Of a DNA stretch of 64,000 bases, positions 51,772 through 62,052 are shown piece after piece. The notes beneath the pieces were generated by a model. That model was not told the origin of the DNA and did not search any database. It was given only the letters and a program-made list of their open reading frames with translations. Numbering within the stretch: position 1 is the stretch's first letter; every line of letters begins with the position of its first letter. The stretch comes from Nocardia camponoti (lineage in GTDB: Bacteria > Actinomycetota > Actinomycetes > Mycobacteriales > Mycobacteriaceae), in contig NZ_BMMW01000004.1 in the NCBI RefSeq assembly GCF_014646135.1, forward strand, positions 434,001 to 498,000. Direction: 5' to 3'. Both the position numbers and the translations under genes were made by a program.

Positions 51772-52205
51772 AGCGTGGTCTCGCGACCTTCGATCAGGTC
51801 GGCCAGCTCGCCCGGATCTTCTAAGACAACCATCGCGGCGGCGGTGTCACCGTCGTGGGTCAGCGAAAGATGCACCCGCACGCGCGGGAGGAATTCGGCG
51901 GCGAGGCCGTGCAGTTTGATGCTCGGCCTGCCCCACGCATCGTTGACCACCTCGATCAGCGGGTACGGGTTGTCCCCAATTTGCGGACTGCGCGCGAACC
52001 GCGAAGAAGCCCATGCCTTGAGCACAGCCTCCTTCGCGGCCCACCGAACCGCGTAACTGCGGGCCGGGTCGGTGCCTTTGCTCTGGCAGTACCGGCGTTC
52101 ACCAACGGTGAAGCTTTCCCTGAGCATGGTCGTACCCGGCCGTTGCAGTTGTTCGGCGAACTCGGAAACAGTCACCAAGTCCAAGCCGATTCCGAGGATC
52201 GTCAC
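51768..52205 (-). CDS. acpS: Holo-ACP synthase
   Basis: 145 residues from GTG 52205, 10 bases after the fas stop. AcpS motifs: GIGLDLVTVSEF (Asp for Mg), FTVGERRYC, and RWAAKEAVLKAW with the catalytic Glu/Lys. Bacterial FAS-I lacks the C-terminal transferase domain of fungal FAS, so this enzyme attaches the phosphopantetheine arm to the FAS-I carrier domain. Operon with fas as in M. tuberculosis. Confidence 0.94.
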   Translation of the reverse strand: MTILGIGLDLVTVSEFAEQLQRPGTTMLRESFTVGERRYCQSKGTDPARSYAVRWAAKEAVLKAWASSRFARSPQIGDNPYPLIEVVNDAWGRPSIKLHGLAAEFLPRVRVHLSLTHDGDTAAAMVVLEDPGELADLIEGRETTL

Positions 52206-52215
52206 GCGGTAAACA

Positions 52216-55200
52216 CTATTTCGCCGAACCCGTTGCCGCGCGGTAATGGCCAGCGACATTGTCGAGCCGCGCGTCTTCGGAAAGCAGCATGTCGGCTTCG
52301 AGTTGACGCACCTGCTTGGCAGGCGTGCCGTCGGCACCAAGTCGACGATCCGTCGGCTTGGCGTACAGCGCGTCCCCGCCGCACATCGCTTCGGCGATCC
52401 GCTGCCGACCAGCGAGTTGACGCTGCTGCGCCCGCTCCTGGTAGTCGGCCCGCGCCGCCGGGTCGATCGCGGCAATGAACGCCTGCGGGTGCACGATCGC
52501 GAGCAGCCCGGACACGTGCCCGAACCCAAGCGACGTGACCAGCCCGGCCTTCAACGCGAACCGGTCGCCGAACCGCAGCGGTTCACGCGCCCACACCAAG
52601 TGCGGGTAGGCGGCCATCTTCTCGTCGACACAGTCGAGACTGCGGTTCGGCGGGACGACACCGTTGGCGAGCACCTGGCACAACCCGATCATCTGGAACG
52701 CCGCGGCGCCGCCCTTCGCATGCCCGGTGAGGCTCTTCTGCGAAACGACGAACAGCGGGTTGCCCTCGGTGCGACCAAGCGCGCCCGCGAGCCGCTCGTG
52801 CAGTTCCGATTCGTTGGGATCGTTTGCCGCCGTTGAGGTGTCGTGCTTGGAGATCACCGCGATGTCGTCGGCTGCGACGCCGAGCTTGCCCAGTTCGGCG
52901 GCCAGTCGTGACTCGCGTCCGCCGCGACCGGCACCGAGCGCGCCAAGTCCGGGAGCGGGAATCGAGGTGTGCACACCGTCGGCGAACGACTGCGCGAAGG
53001 CGACAACGCCGAGAACAGGCAAGCCCATCTCCACCGCGACATCACCGCGAGCGAGCAAAACCGTTCCGCCGCCTTGTGATTCGACAAACCCGCCGCGCCG
53101 GCGATCGTTGGCCCGCGAGAAGTAGCGGTCGCTGATGCCCTTAGCGCGCATCGTCGCCGAATCTGCGGTGGCCGACATGTCACCGAAGCCGACGATGCCT
53201 TCGATGCCGAGGTCGTCGTAGCCGCCAGCGACAACAACTTCAGCCTTGCCGAGGCGAATCTTGTCGACACCTTCTTCGACCGAAACCGCCGCCGTCGCGC
53301 AGGCCGCGACCGGATGCACCATCGCGCCGTAACTGCCGACGTATGACTGCACAACGTGCGCGAGCGCGACGTTCGGCAGTGCCTCTTGCAGGATGTCGTT
53401 CGGGCGCGGTTCGCCCAGCAGGTTGTCGACGTACAGCGACCGCATCGACGACATGCCGCCCATGCCGGTCCCTTGGGTGTTGGCGACGAGGCTCGGATGC
53501 ACCCAGCTCATCAGCTCGTCGGGGTCGAAGCCCGCGCTGACGAACGCGTCGACCGTGCACACGATGTTCCACAGCGCGACCCGGTCGATCGAGGCGGCCA
53601 TGTCGGCCGAGATGCCCCAGATCGTTGGATCCCAGCCGGTCGGAATCTGGCCGCCGACCACTCGCGACAGCTTCGCCTTGCGCGGCACGCGAATTTCGGT
53701 GCCCGCCTTGCGCGTCACCGTCCAGTCGGATGCGTCGGCGACCGGCGCGATCACCGTGTGCTCCGGATCGGCAAGCGAAAATGCCCGTGCCTCAGCCTCA
53801 TTCGCGACGGTGAAGGTCAGATCCTTGTCGAGGAACACCGACGTGAGCAGTGGCGCGGCGTTGTCGATCATGGCCGCGTCGTCTTCGTAGCGACGCACAC
53901 CGCAGCGTTCGATGACGGTGTCGTGGTAGCGGTCGGCCACCTCCGACTCGGGCACGAGTTCACCCGATTCGACGTCGTACCAGCCCGGTTTGGGATCGTT
54001 TTCCCACCGGATGAGACCGGTGGTCCACGCCAGTTCGAGCACGCCCGCAGCCGAAAGTCGGTCTTCGACTTCCATTTCGAAACGCGTGCGCGACGAGCCC
54101 CACGGCCCGAGTTCGCCCGCGCCGACGATGACGACCATGTCGCGCGGGTCGGCGGTGACGTCACCCCATTCGGGGGTCGGCAGCGCGGACGTCATCGTCG
54201 GCGGAGCGGGCAGCGCGTCGATGGTGTTCGCGTCATCCGAAGCGGGAGTTTCGATGTCGGCCTGTGCCTGCTTCGCCAACGCGGGAAGGTCGAGCTTGGC
54301 GCGCGCGAGTCCGCCGGTGAGATCGATTTGCTGCGGCCCGCTCGCGGTGACAGCGCGGGCACGCGACGTGCACCACTTCAGCAGCTCAGCGGCCATTTCC
54401 GTGGTCGACCACGTCTGCACGCCCGCCTTTTCGACCGCCGCGACCATCGGGTCGTTGTGGCCCATCAGCCCGGTGCCGCGCACCCAGCCAATCAGCGCGT
54501 GTACCAACGTAACTCGCGCCGACCACGACTTCTCCGCACGCCACCGCGCGACAACCGCGTCGAGTGCCGCCTTCGATTCGCCGTAGGCACCGTCGCCACC
54601 GAACATGCCACGATTGGGCGAACCAGGAAGCACCACATGGAGTTTCGCGTCGACGTCGTGATCAGCGCCGATCGCCGAAAGCCCACCGATGAGCCGTTCG
54701 ACCGACCACAGCAGCACGCGCATTTCCATTTCCGCGCGCGCACCGGCGTCGGACAGGTCGCCCGCGACGCGGGGTGCCGCGAACGGCAGCAGCAGCGTGG
54801 GCGTGAGCGCGTCCTTGACCTTGATCTTCGCGCCGCCAGCGGTGTCGATGGTCGGGGTGCCGATCCACTCGATGAGCGCGTCGATGTCGGAGTACGACGC
54901 CATGTTGCCGGGCACGACCCACAGGGCAGCGCCGTTGCGAGCGTGCGTGCGATAAAGCTTGCGGTAGAAGCGAAGTCGCTCGTCGTCGAGACGGGACGTG
55001 GTCACGATGACCGTGGCACCACCGCCCAACAGCTCGCCGGTGACCGCTGCCGCGATGGACCCCTTGCTCGCGCCCGTGATCACCGCGATGTCGGCCGACC
55101 ACAGCCCCGGATCGGAGGTGTCGAGCGCGGCTTCGGCGATTTGCGCGTAGGTGTTGGCGAGCACCGAACGGGCCTCGCCCATCGCGCGCTGACGCCACCA

Positions 55201-58200
55201 ATTTGCTTGTGCCGCAACAGCTTCGCCCGCACCTCGATAACCGGTGATCGAAGCTTCGGCCGTCGTCGCGTCGTCGCCGAGCCACATCGTCGCGAGGTCT
55301 TCGCGCGCCGTCGCCCAGCGGTCGTCGATGAGCACGGCCTTGCGTGCGTCGAAGGCGGGCGCGACCAAACGTGGCCAGTCCGAACCTAATTCGGCCGAAA
55401 CCAGGTCGACGAGCGTGTCCGGCGTGGTTTCCGGTGCGCTCACCTGCTCGCTCAAGCCGAGCTGGTCGAGGATCACGCGGGCCGCGGTGGCGAGCACGCC
55501 GTCGCGGCCGGTGACGGCTTCAGTGAATTCGCCGAGCGCGGCGGCGTCGACCGTCCCGCCTGCGGCTCCGCCACTCGACGGCAGCGAAACCGCGACCCCG
55601 CGACGGGCCGCGACCGCTTGCACGGCAGCGTCGATCGCGGCGTCGACCGAGGCCGCGTCCGACAGCGTCGCCGACACCAATCCGCCCAGGTCACCGCCGC
55701 GAACGCTCGCGCCTTCGCGGGTGCCAAGCGACACCTCAGCGGTGACGTGGCTGACCCAACCTTCGCCGAGTTCCCACACCTTGCGCACCCGGTCGCCGAT
55801 CGCGGCGGGCCGCTTGCCGGACGGGCCGAACACCTTGCGGAGGTGGTCGCCGATGGCGTCGGTGAGGACGCTGCCGAACGGCTTGTACGTGCGGGCGAGA
55901 CGTTCGACGGTGCTCGCGAGCGCGCCCATATCGGCGTCGGCGGCACCGTCGATCGCGCCGAGCGACAGCTCAGCTCCGAGGTCGACGAGCAGCTGGTTGC
56001 GGCGCGAGGAAACGCCGTCGCAGAGCCCTTCGATGGTGTCGACCGGGCCGATCTGGTCGAGCCGCAGCTTCGTCCACAGCGCGATGAGCACGCGGGTGGC
56101 GTCAGCGGCGGAGAAGGCGATGTCGTCGGGGCGCGGACCGCCCGTCGCTACGGGTGCGGCGACGGCAACCGGCGCGGATTCCGTTGCTGCAACCGGGGTT
56201 TCGTCGACTTCTTCGACCGGAGCCGGGTCGGTATCACGCGAGTAGACCACCGCCGCGTCACGCTCGACGTTCACCACCTCAACCGTCGCGGCACCGAACG
56301 CGGGCAGCTTCAACGTCTGGGCGGCGAGGTTCGCCACCGTCGGTGTCGCGCCAAGCCCAACTTCAACGAACCGCTCAATCCCGACGCCACCCTGCGCCGG
56401 GTCGCCGAACAGCAGGTCCTGGGTCTCGATCCAGCGCACCGGGCTCGCGAACTGCCACGCGAGCAGCTCGATGAGCACAAGGCGGCACAGCGCCGACGGA
56501 CGCTCAGCCCAGCTGTCGAAATCGGCGAGCACGGCCGAAAGTGGTTCGGATGGAACGAGTTCGGCGATTTCGGTCAGGAATTCCCGCGTAAGCGAGAACG
56601 GGCGCGGAACGAGGTTCGGGATGTAGCGGCCAACGAGCACGGCTGGGTCGATTTCGGTGGGCAGCAACTGTTCGAGCTTCTGTCGGAACTCGGGAACGCC
56701 GTCGCGCAACACCGACGAGTGGAACGGGACGTCGATGCCGGGCACGAGGATGAACGCGCGCTTGCCACCGAATTCCGCACGGCGACGGTCGATTTCGGCT
56801 TCAAGCGCTTCAAGGCCAGCGACGGTGCCCGCGATCGCGTACTGCGACCCACGCAGGTTGAGGTTGACCACCTCAAGGAACTCGCCGGTTTCGGTGCCGA
56901 TGCCGGTGACGAAGTCGATCACGTCAGCGTCAGGCAGCCCGATTTGCGACGGGCGGATCGCGGCCATGCGGTAGTCGCTGCGGCCGTGCGCGTCGCGCGG
57001 GACGAGTTCATGCATCGCCGAACCGCGCTGGAACACCACCTCAAGCACGGCTTCGAGCGGCAGCACGCCAGCGACGGCGGCGAGGGCGTTGTATTCGCCG
57101 ACCGAGTGGCCAGCGAGCATCGCGCCTTCGACGAACGCGCCAGCTTCGCGCAGCTCAGCGACCTGGGCCACACCGAGCGTCGCCATCGCGACCTGGGTGA
57201 ACTGGGTCAGGTGCAGCACGCCGTCGGGGTGCACATGCTCGACGCCACGCGCCTTGAGGTAAGTCGGGTTGTCGCGGACCACGGCGAGGATCGAGAAGCC
57301 GAGTGCTTCGCGGGTGTGCGCGTCGGCGCGCTCCCATATCTGCTTGGCGGCCTTCGATCGGGTGAGCGCGTCGAGGCCCATGCCCTTGCGCTGGATGCCC
57401 TGGCCGGGGAACGCGTAGACGGTTTTCGGTGCCGCGGTGCGGCCGGTCGCGGTCATCACGAGGTCGCCGTCGACGCGGCAGGACACCTCGACGATCTCCG
57501 CGCCCGCGTCGACCGCGATGCGCTCAACCCGGACGTCGACGGCAGCGCCGGGACGAACCATGCCGAGGAAGCGTGCGGTCCACGCGGTGAGAGTGCGTGG
57601 GGCAGAACCACTTTCGGGGTCGATCGCGACAACCGCGTGCTGCGCGGCCGCCGACAACCACATGCCGTGGACGATCGGCGCGCCGAGTCCGGCAAGTTTC
57701 GCGGCGGCGGTGCTGGTGTGGATGGGGTTGTGGTCGCCCGAGACGGTGGCGAAGGCGTGCATGGCGCGCGGGGCGGTCATGGTGACGTCGCGACGTCGCC
57801 TGCGCGGGGTGTCGACCGACTTCGCCGACTCGCTGCCACCCGCACGCGGCGGATCGGTGAGCTCGCCAGCGCCGTTGCGACCGCGAATGGCGAAGCGCTC
57901 GGTGAGGCGCGCGAGCGGGGTTGGCTCAAGGCCCTGGTCGAGGATCAGTCCAACGGTGACGCCGACCTCGACAACGCGACCAAGATCGGTATCGGTGACC
58001 GCACCCGCTTCCGCACGGACAACGAGAATGCTTGTCTCGCTTGGCAATTCGTTGAGCAGCTCGATCTGGTGATCGAGGTGAACGAGGTCGAGCATGCCTT
58101 CGATGACCGAAGCGCCCTTGGGCGTGCGCGAAGCGCCAAGCACCGCGAAAACGGCGGGCCAGCACGCGCCGACAAGCACGTCGGGAGCGGTGCGACCGAG

Positions 58201-61200
58201 GGTGCTGAGGCGAGCGGGCAGGCCAGCGCCGGTGACGCCTGCGTGGTCGGCGATCTGGTCGGGGGTCCACGCGACGCTCAAGTGCGCGGCGCCAGCCTTA
58301 ACCTCCGGAAGTGCCTGTCCGGCAGCAACTCCCAGCAGCTCTGACATCGCCTTATCCGCGTCTTCGGCCGTAATAACCGGCGCGCCACCGGAATACACGC
58401 TCGTCGGGACAGTGATGCGGATCTTGACGACAGCTTCGCCAGCGAGCGGAACGGTGAGTTCGACGTTGCCGCCCGCGATTTCGGTGAGCGTCGCGCCCGT
58501 CGCGGGGTGGGTCGCCTGGTTCGGCTCAACGATCCACTCGCTTGTCGCGCCGAGGCGATGCACCGGGTTGATCGTGGTGCGGCCAGCCCACTGGACGTCG
58601 GGGGCGGCGAGGACGGTGTCGATGGCACCGGCGAGGTCGCCTGCGGCCCGACGTGCTTGCACCGCAACGGGTTTCACCCCGGCCTTCACCAACGCGTACG
58701 CGGTGTCGGCCTCGAATCGGTCGAGCAATTCGCCGACGGGCTCGTCAACGCGCGTGATGCCCGCGACCGCGACGGTCCCCGGAATCACGCACACCTGGTC
58801 AGCGGTGTAGCGCGGATCGTGCGCCTGCCACAGCGAATCCGAACGCCACCAACGCCGCACGTCGGCGTCGATGACGGGGACGAAGTTCACCGGCTTTCCC
58901 GGCGTCTTGCACAGCGCGACGAAGAACGGCACGTCAGCGGGGTGCAGGACGGTGTCGGCGACGGCCGGGTACGCCTTTTTCAGCGAGCACAGCGCTTCGA
59001 CGGGATGCTCGAAGGCGTCGTCGGTGGCGAACAGTGTCGCGATCGGGCCGCTGTCGGCGGGGTTGAGTCGCGCTTCGGTGCGTCGCATCATCTCGGCGAA
59101 CCGGTCGCGCCAGGAGATGTCGAGCCAGTCCGAACGGGTCGCGTCGGTGATCGCTTCGCCGATGTCGCTGCCGCAGTCGAACGAGATCGGAACATCGGTC
59201 GAAACCGCAAGGGACACATAGCGTTCCAGCCACTGCTGGTAGGTCATCGTCGCGACGTCACCGAAGTACGGCTTGGCTGTCGCGTCGAGGGCGGCGATGA
59301 TCTCGTCGCGGCGCTTCGCAACGGCCTTCGCGTCACCGGCGACCTCGTCGAGAAGACGGCCGGTGCGCGACGCGGCGTTGTCGATTTCGTGGATATCGGC
59401 ACCCAATTGGCTTCGGCCGGAAGCCATTCCGCCGTTCGCGGTGCCAGCGCCGACCCAGTCGGGGGTGCCTGGCGTGTCGACCAGCAGTTGCTTGACCGCC
59501 GGGGCGGTCGTCGCCTCAAGCGTCGCCATCGCCGCGGTGCCGACGAGGACACCGTCGAGCGGCATCGTCGGGTAGCCGTGCTGGGTCGACCACGCGCCGG
59601 TCAGGTACTCGGTCGCGCGCTCGGGCGTGCCGATGCCGCCGCCGACACACACCACCACATTCGTGCGACCGCGCAGCTCGGCGTAGGTGGCGAGCAGCAG
59701 GTCATCGAGGTCTTCCCACGAATGGTGCCCGCCCGCCTTGCCTCCTTCGATGTGCATGATCACCGGGTAATCCGGCACGGAGTCGGCGATGCGCAGGACA
59801 GCGCGAATCTGCGCGACCGTGCCCGGCTTGAACGCGACGTGGCTAATCCCGACCTCGGTGAGCTCAGCAATGAGCGCCACCGCTTCCTCCAGCTCGGGAA
59901 TGCCCGCCGTCACGACGACACCGTCGATCGGCGCGCCCGCCGCGCGCGCCTTCTGCACCAGCCGCTTGCCGCCAAGCTGCAACTTCCACAGATACGGGTC
60001 GAGGAAAAGCGAGTTGAACTGAACAGCGCGACCCGGCTGCAACAGCTGACGCAGCTCGGTCATCCGGTCGGCGAAGATCTGCTCGGTCACCTGGCCGCCA
60101 CCGGCGAGTTCGGCCCAGTGACCCGCATTGGCCGCTGCCGCAACGATTTTCGCGTCGACGGTGGTTGGCGTCATACCCGCGAGCAGGATCGGCGAGCGAC
60201 CGGTGAGCTTGGTGAACGCCGTCTCAACGACAACGCGACCATCGGGCAGGCACACCGGCTTGGGCGCGAACGCCGACCACGCGAGAGCCGGTTCGGGCGC
60301 GGCACCCGGGGTGAGCAGGGCGCGTTGACCGGGGCGGGTCGCGGCGGCGATCACGCCGACGCCGGTGCCCTTGAGCGTGCCGCTCGTGACGCGGGAGAGG
60401 AGGTCGCCGGGACCGAGATCGAGGATCCATTCCGCGCCCTTGTCGACGACGGATTCGACGGTCGCGACCCAGTCGATCGGATCGACGAGCACTTCCTTAA
60501 CGAGGGCGGCGGCGAAGTCGGCGTCGATGCCGCACTGGCGGGCCCAACCCGCGACCATGTCGACGGTTTCGGCGAGGGCGGGGTGATGGAACGCGACGTC
60601 GACGGCGATGTCTTCGAACACCGGCGCGAAGACCGCACCGCCGCGCTGCTTGGCTTCGCGTTCGCGGGTCTGTTCGTCGTGGATCTGGGCGCAGCGGGTG
60701 CGGACGCGGTCGATCTGGGCGGGCGCGCCGGACAGCACTACGCGACGTCGACCGTTGCGGATCGAGACCACGGCGGCGATCGCGGGGTCGACACCTTCGG
60801 CGACGTCGGCGACGATCGCGCGGAGTTCATCGGGGTCGACGTTGGACACCGCGACCATCGGGGAGCGCTCCCCCACCGGCATCAGCCCGCGCCGTCGCGC
60901 GACGAGTCCTGCTGCGGCACCGGCCAATTGGGCAACGGCGAGGAGTTCGGCGTCGCGGTTGCCGTCCTTGATGGCCGCCGCGCCGAAGAGGCCCTGCGAG
61001 TGGCCGACCACCGCGACGGGCGCGTACTCGGCGGGGTCGAGCCCTTGCAGGCGCAGCGCGCGGATCGCGGCGAGCTGGGTGAGCAGGACGCCGGGCATGG
61101 AGACCGGTGCCGAGCGCAGGACTTCGGGAGCCGGGGCCGACGACGGTTCGTCCGGTTCATCCAGTTCCGCTTCCAGCATCCAGCCCATCGGGTCGAAACC

Positions 61201-61476
61201 GCCCGGGCGGACAACCAGCAACTGGGCCGCAACCGGCGTCAGCAGCGCGGCGGCCTCGTTGACCAGCGTGGCGAGTTCCGATTCGACGGCGGCGTCGTGC
61301 GCGATCTCGGTGAGCTCGGCGAGCCACTGCGCACCCTGTCCACCGAAGGCCATCGCGTAGCCGACGCCGGCGCGCAGCTGCTCAAGTAATGGCGCGCCGA
61401 CGGCTGCGATCCGCCCGCGACCACCGACTTTCCCCTTCGCCTCAGTGCCCATCTCGGTGCTCTCGTTGATCGTCAA
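52216..61476 (-). CDS. fas: Type I fatty acid synthase (FAS-I)
   Basis: About 3086 residues from TTG 61476 (AAGGAAG 10 bases upstream); ATG 61452 is an alternative. Domains from N to C by genome position: acetyltransferase with GHSQG near 60995; enoyl reductase with GGGIGTPERA near 59640; dehydratase near 57600; malonyl/palmitoyl transferase with GHSVGEYNAL near 57105; carrier domain with LGAELSLGAID near 55965; ketoreductase with VITGASKGS near 55070; ketosynthase with ACATAAVS near 53300 and GHAKGGAAAF near 52710. It makes C16-C26 acyl-CoA for phospholipids and the alpha branch of mycolates. No phosphopantetheinyl transferase domain; acpS follows. No frameshift is seen. Confidence 0.97.
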   Translation of the reverse strand: MTINESTEMGTEAKGKVGGRGRIAAVGAPLLEQLRAGVGYAMAFGGQGAQWLAELTEIAHDAAVESELATLVNEAAALLTPVAAQLLVVRPGGFDPMGWMLEAELDEPDEPSSAPAPEVLRSAPVSMPGVLLTQLAAIRALRLQGLDPAEYAPVAVVGHSQGLFGAAAIKDGNRDAELLAVAQLAGAAAGLVARRRGLMPVGERSPMVAVSNVDPDELRAIVADVAEGVDPAIAAVVSIRNGRRRVVLSGAPAQIDRVRTRCAQIHDEQTREREAKQRGGAVFAPVFEDIAVDVAFHHPALAETVDMVAGWARQCGIDADFAAALVKEVLVDPIDWVATVESVVDKGAEWILDLGPGDLLSRVTSGTLKGTGVGVIAAATRPGQRALLTPGAAPEPALAWSAFAPKPVCLPDGRVVVETAFTKLTGRSPILLAGMTPTTVDAKIVAAAANAGHWAELAGGGQVTEQIFADRMTELRQLLQPGRAVQFNSLFLDPYLWKLQLGGKRLVQKARAAGAPIDGVVVTAGIPELEEAVALIAELTEVGISHVAFKPGTVAQIRAVLRIADSVPDYPVIMHIEGGKAGGHHSWEDLDDLLLATYAELRGRTNVVVCVGGGIGTPERATEYLTGAWSTQHGYPTMPLDGVLVGTAAMATLEATTAPAVKQLLVDTPGTPDWVGAGTANGGMASGRSQLGADIHEIDNAASRTGRLLDEVAGDAKAVAKRRDEIIAALDATAKPYFGDVATMTYQQWLERYVSLAVSTDVPISFDCGSDIGEAITDATRSDWLDISWRDRFAEMMRRTEARLNPADSGPIATLFATDDAFEHPVEALCSLKKAYPAVADTVLHPADVPFFVALCKTPGKPVNFVPVIDADVRRWWRSDSLWQAHDPRYTADQVCVIPGTVAVAGITRVDEPVGELLDRFEADTAYALVKAGVKPVAVQARRAAGDLAGAIDTVLAAPDVQWAGRTTINPVHRLGATSEWIVEPNQATHPATGATLTEIAGGNVELTVPLAGEAVVKIRITVPTSVYSGGAPVITAEDADKAMSELLGVAAGQALPEVKAGAAHLSVAWTPDQIADHAGVTGAGLPARLSTLGRTAPDVLVGACWPAVFAVLGASRTPKGASVIEGMLDLVHLDHQIELLNELPSETSILVVRAEAGAVTDTDLGRVVEVGVTVGLILDQGLEPTPLARLTERFAIRGRNGAGELTDPPRAGGSESAKSVDTPRRRRRDVTMTAPRAMHAFATVSGDHNPIHTSTAAAKLAGLGAPIVHGMWLSAAAQHAVVAIDPESGSAPRTLTAWTARFLGMVRPGAAVDVRVERIAVDAGAEIVEVSCRVDGDLVMTATGRTAAPKTVYAFPGQGIQRKGMGLDALTRSKAAKQIWERADAHTREALGFSILAVVRDNPTYLKARGVEHVHPDGVLHLTQFTQVAMATLGVAQVAELREAGAFVEGAMLAGHSVGEYNALAAVAGVLPLEAVLEVVFQRGSAMHELVPRDAHGRSDYRMAAIRPSQIGLPDADVIDFVTGIGTETGEFLEVVNLNLRGSQYAIAGTVAGLEALEAEIDRRRAEFGGKRAFILVPGIDVPFHSSVLRDGVPEFRQKLEQLLPTEIDPAVLVGRYIPNLVPRPFSLTREFLTEIAELVPSEPLSAVLADFDSWAERPSALCRLVLIELLAWQFASPVRWIETQDLLFGDPAQGGVGIERFVEVGLGATPTVANLAAQTLKLPAFGAATVEVVNVERDAAVVYSRDTDPAPVEEVDETPVAATESAPVAVAAPVATGGPRPDDIAFSAADATRVLIALWTKLRLDQIGPVDTIEGLCDGVSSRRNQLLVDLGAELSLGAIDGAADADMGALASTVERLARTYKPFGSVLTDAIGDHLRKVFGPSGKRPAAIGDRVRKVWELGEGWVSHVTAEVSLGTREGASVRGGDLGGLVSATLSDAASVDAAIDAAVQAVAARRGVAVSLPSSGGAAGGTVDAAALGEFTEAVTGRDGVLATAARVILDQLGLSEQVSAPETTPDTLVDLVSAELGSDWPRLVAPAFDARKAVLIDDRWATAREDLATMWLGDDATTAEASITGYRGAGEAVAAQANWWRQRAMGEARSVLANTYAQIAEAALDTSDPGLWSADIAVITGASKGSIAAAVTGELLGGGATVIVTTSRLDDERLRFYRKLYRTHARNGAALWVVPGNMASYSDIDALIEWIGTPTIDTAGGAKIKVKDALTPTLLLPFAAPRVAGDLSDAGARAEMEMRVLLWSVERLIGGLSAIGADHDVDAKLHVVLPGSPNRGMFGGDGAYGESKAALDAVVARWRAEKSWSARVTLVHALIGWVRGTGLMGHNDPMVAAVEKAGVQTWSTTEMAAELLKWCTSRARAVTASGPQQIDLTGGLARAKLDLPALAKQAQADIETPASDDANTIDALPAPPTMTSALPTPEWGDVTADPRDMVVIVGAGELGPWGSSRTRFEMEVEDRLSAAGVLELAWTTGLIRWENDPKPGWYDVESGELVPESEVADRYHDTVIERCGVRRYEDDAAMIDNAAPLLTSVFLDKDLTFTVANEAEARAFSLADPEHTVIAPVADASDWTVTRKAGTEIRVPRKAKLSRVVGGQIPTGWDPTIWGISADMAASIDRVALWNIVCTVDAFVSAGFDPDELMSWVHPSLVANTQGTGMGGMSSMRSLYVDNLLGEPRPNDILQEALPNVALAHVVQSYVGSYGAMVHPVAACATAAVSVEEGVDKIRLGKAEVVVAGGYDDLGIEGIVGFGDMSATADSATMRAKGISDRYFSRANDRRRGGFVESQGGGTVLLARGDVAVEMGLPVLGVVAFAQSFADGVHTSIPAPGLGALGAGRGGRESRLAAELGKLGVAADDIAVISKHDTSTAANDPNESELHERLAGALGRTEGNPLFVVSQKSLTGHAKGGAAAFQMIGLCQVLANGVVPPNRSLDCVDEKMAAYPHLVWAREPLRFGDRFALKAGLVTSLGFGHVSGLLAIVHPQAFIAAIDPAARADYQERAQQRQLAGRQRIAEAMCGGDALYAKPTDRRLGADGTPAKQVRQLEADMLLSEDARLDNVAGHYRAATGSAK

Positions 61477-61574
61477 GACGCTCGACTTCCTTCTCCCGGC
61501 GCCCGTCGACCGACGGCACGCACACGTATCCGGCAGCCCCACGGGCCTGTATGAGAGCCACGATCGCACAAAAT

Positions 61575-61733
61575 CATGAGGAAAGCCTCACGTTTCGAAT
61601 TGGCATGCCAGCTACCGCGCGGTATTTCAGTACGGTCGTACAACTTTATTCTGAAACATGACGGTGCCTCATGTTTGTCGCCGCAGGTGGGACCGTTGCT
61701 TGCTCGCGTTAAACATGAGTGCCCCTCATATTG
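61575..61733. promoter_or_regulatory. Three dyads of one type upstream of fas
   Basis: Site 2 is perfect: AAACATGA (61654-61661), 7 bases, TCATGTTT (61669-61676). Site 3: AAACATGA (61711-61718), 7 bases, TCATATTG (61726-61733). Site 1: CATGA (61575-61579), 8 bases, TCACG (61588-61592). All lie in the fas upstream gap 61477-61848, which holds no gene. They look like operators of one regulator of the fas-acpS operon, by function a FasR-like protein. Confidence 0.65.
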
Positions 61734-61848
61734 GGCGTGACCTAATTGTTATAATCCCAGGTCGGGTTACCCACGAGTACGACTCGCCGCCCCGACGCTT
61801 GGGAGACGCGTCATTACCCGGTAGAGTTTGGACGGTCGTACACATCCA

Positions 61849-61930
61849 GCGCGAGTGGCGAAATTGGCAGACGCGCCAGATTTAGGTTCTGGTGTCCACG
61901 GACGTGGGGGTTCAAGTCCCCCCTCGCGCA
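61849..61930 (+). tRNA. tRNA-Leu (TAG)
   Basis: 82 nt: acceptor GCGCGAG with CTCGCGC and discriminator A; anticodon stem CCAGA/TCTGG with loop TTTAGGT giving anticodon TAG; a long variable arm (TGTCCACGGACGT) as in class II tRNA; T-arm GGGGGTTCAAGTCCCCC. Divergent from fas. Confidence 0.96.
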
Positions 61931-62052
61931 CTTAGGGTTTAGGGGCGGTTTCCGCCCTTGATCTTCATCCTCGGCCGCAGGCTAACCTCTGCTTGAGCAC
62001 TCGAAACGATCGGGATTCGCGGCAGGCGAGCGGCAGCTGCGAGGATGGCGAG

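Noticed and set aside
52246..61389. Several very long plus-strand open frames (up to 960 codons) opposite fas
   Set aside because: They are a codon-bias effect: the minus-strand FAS-I gene has continuous domain homology across the whole region, and the antisense translations are Arg/Asp/His-rich without any family match.
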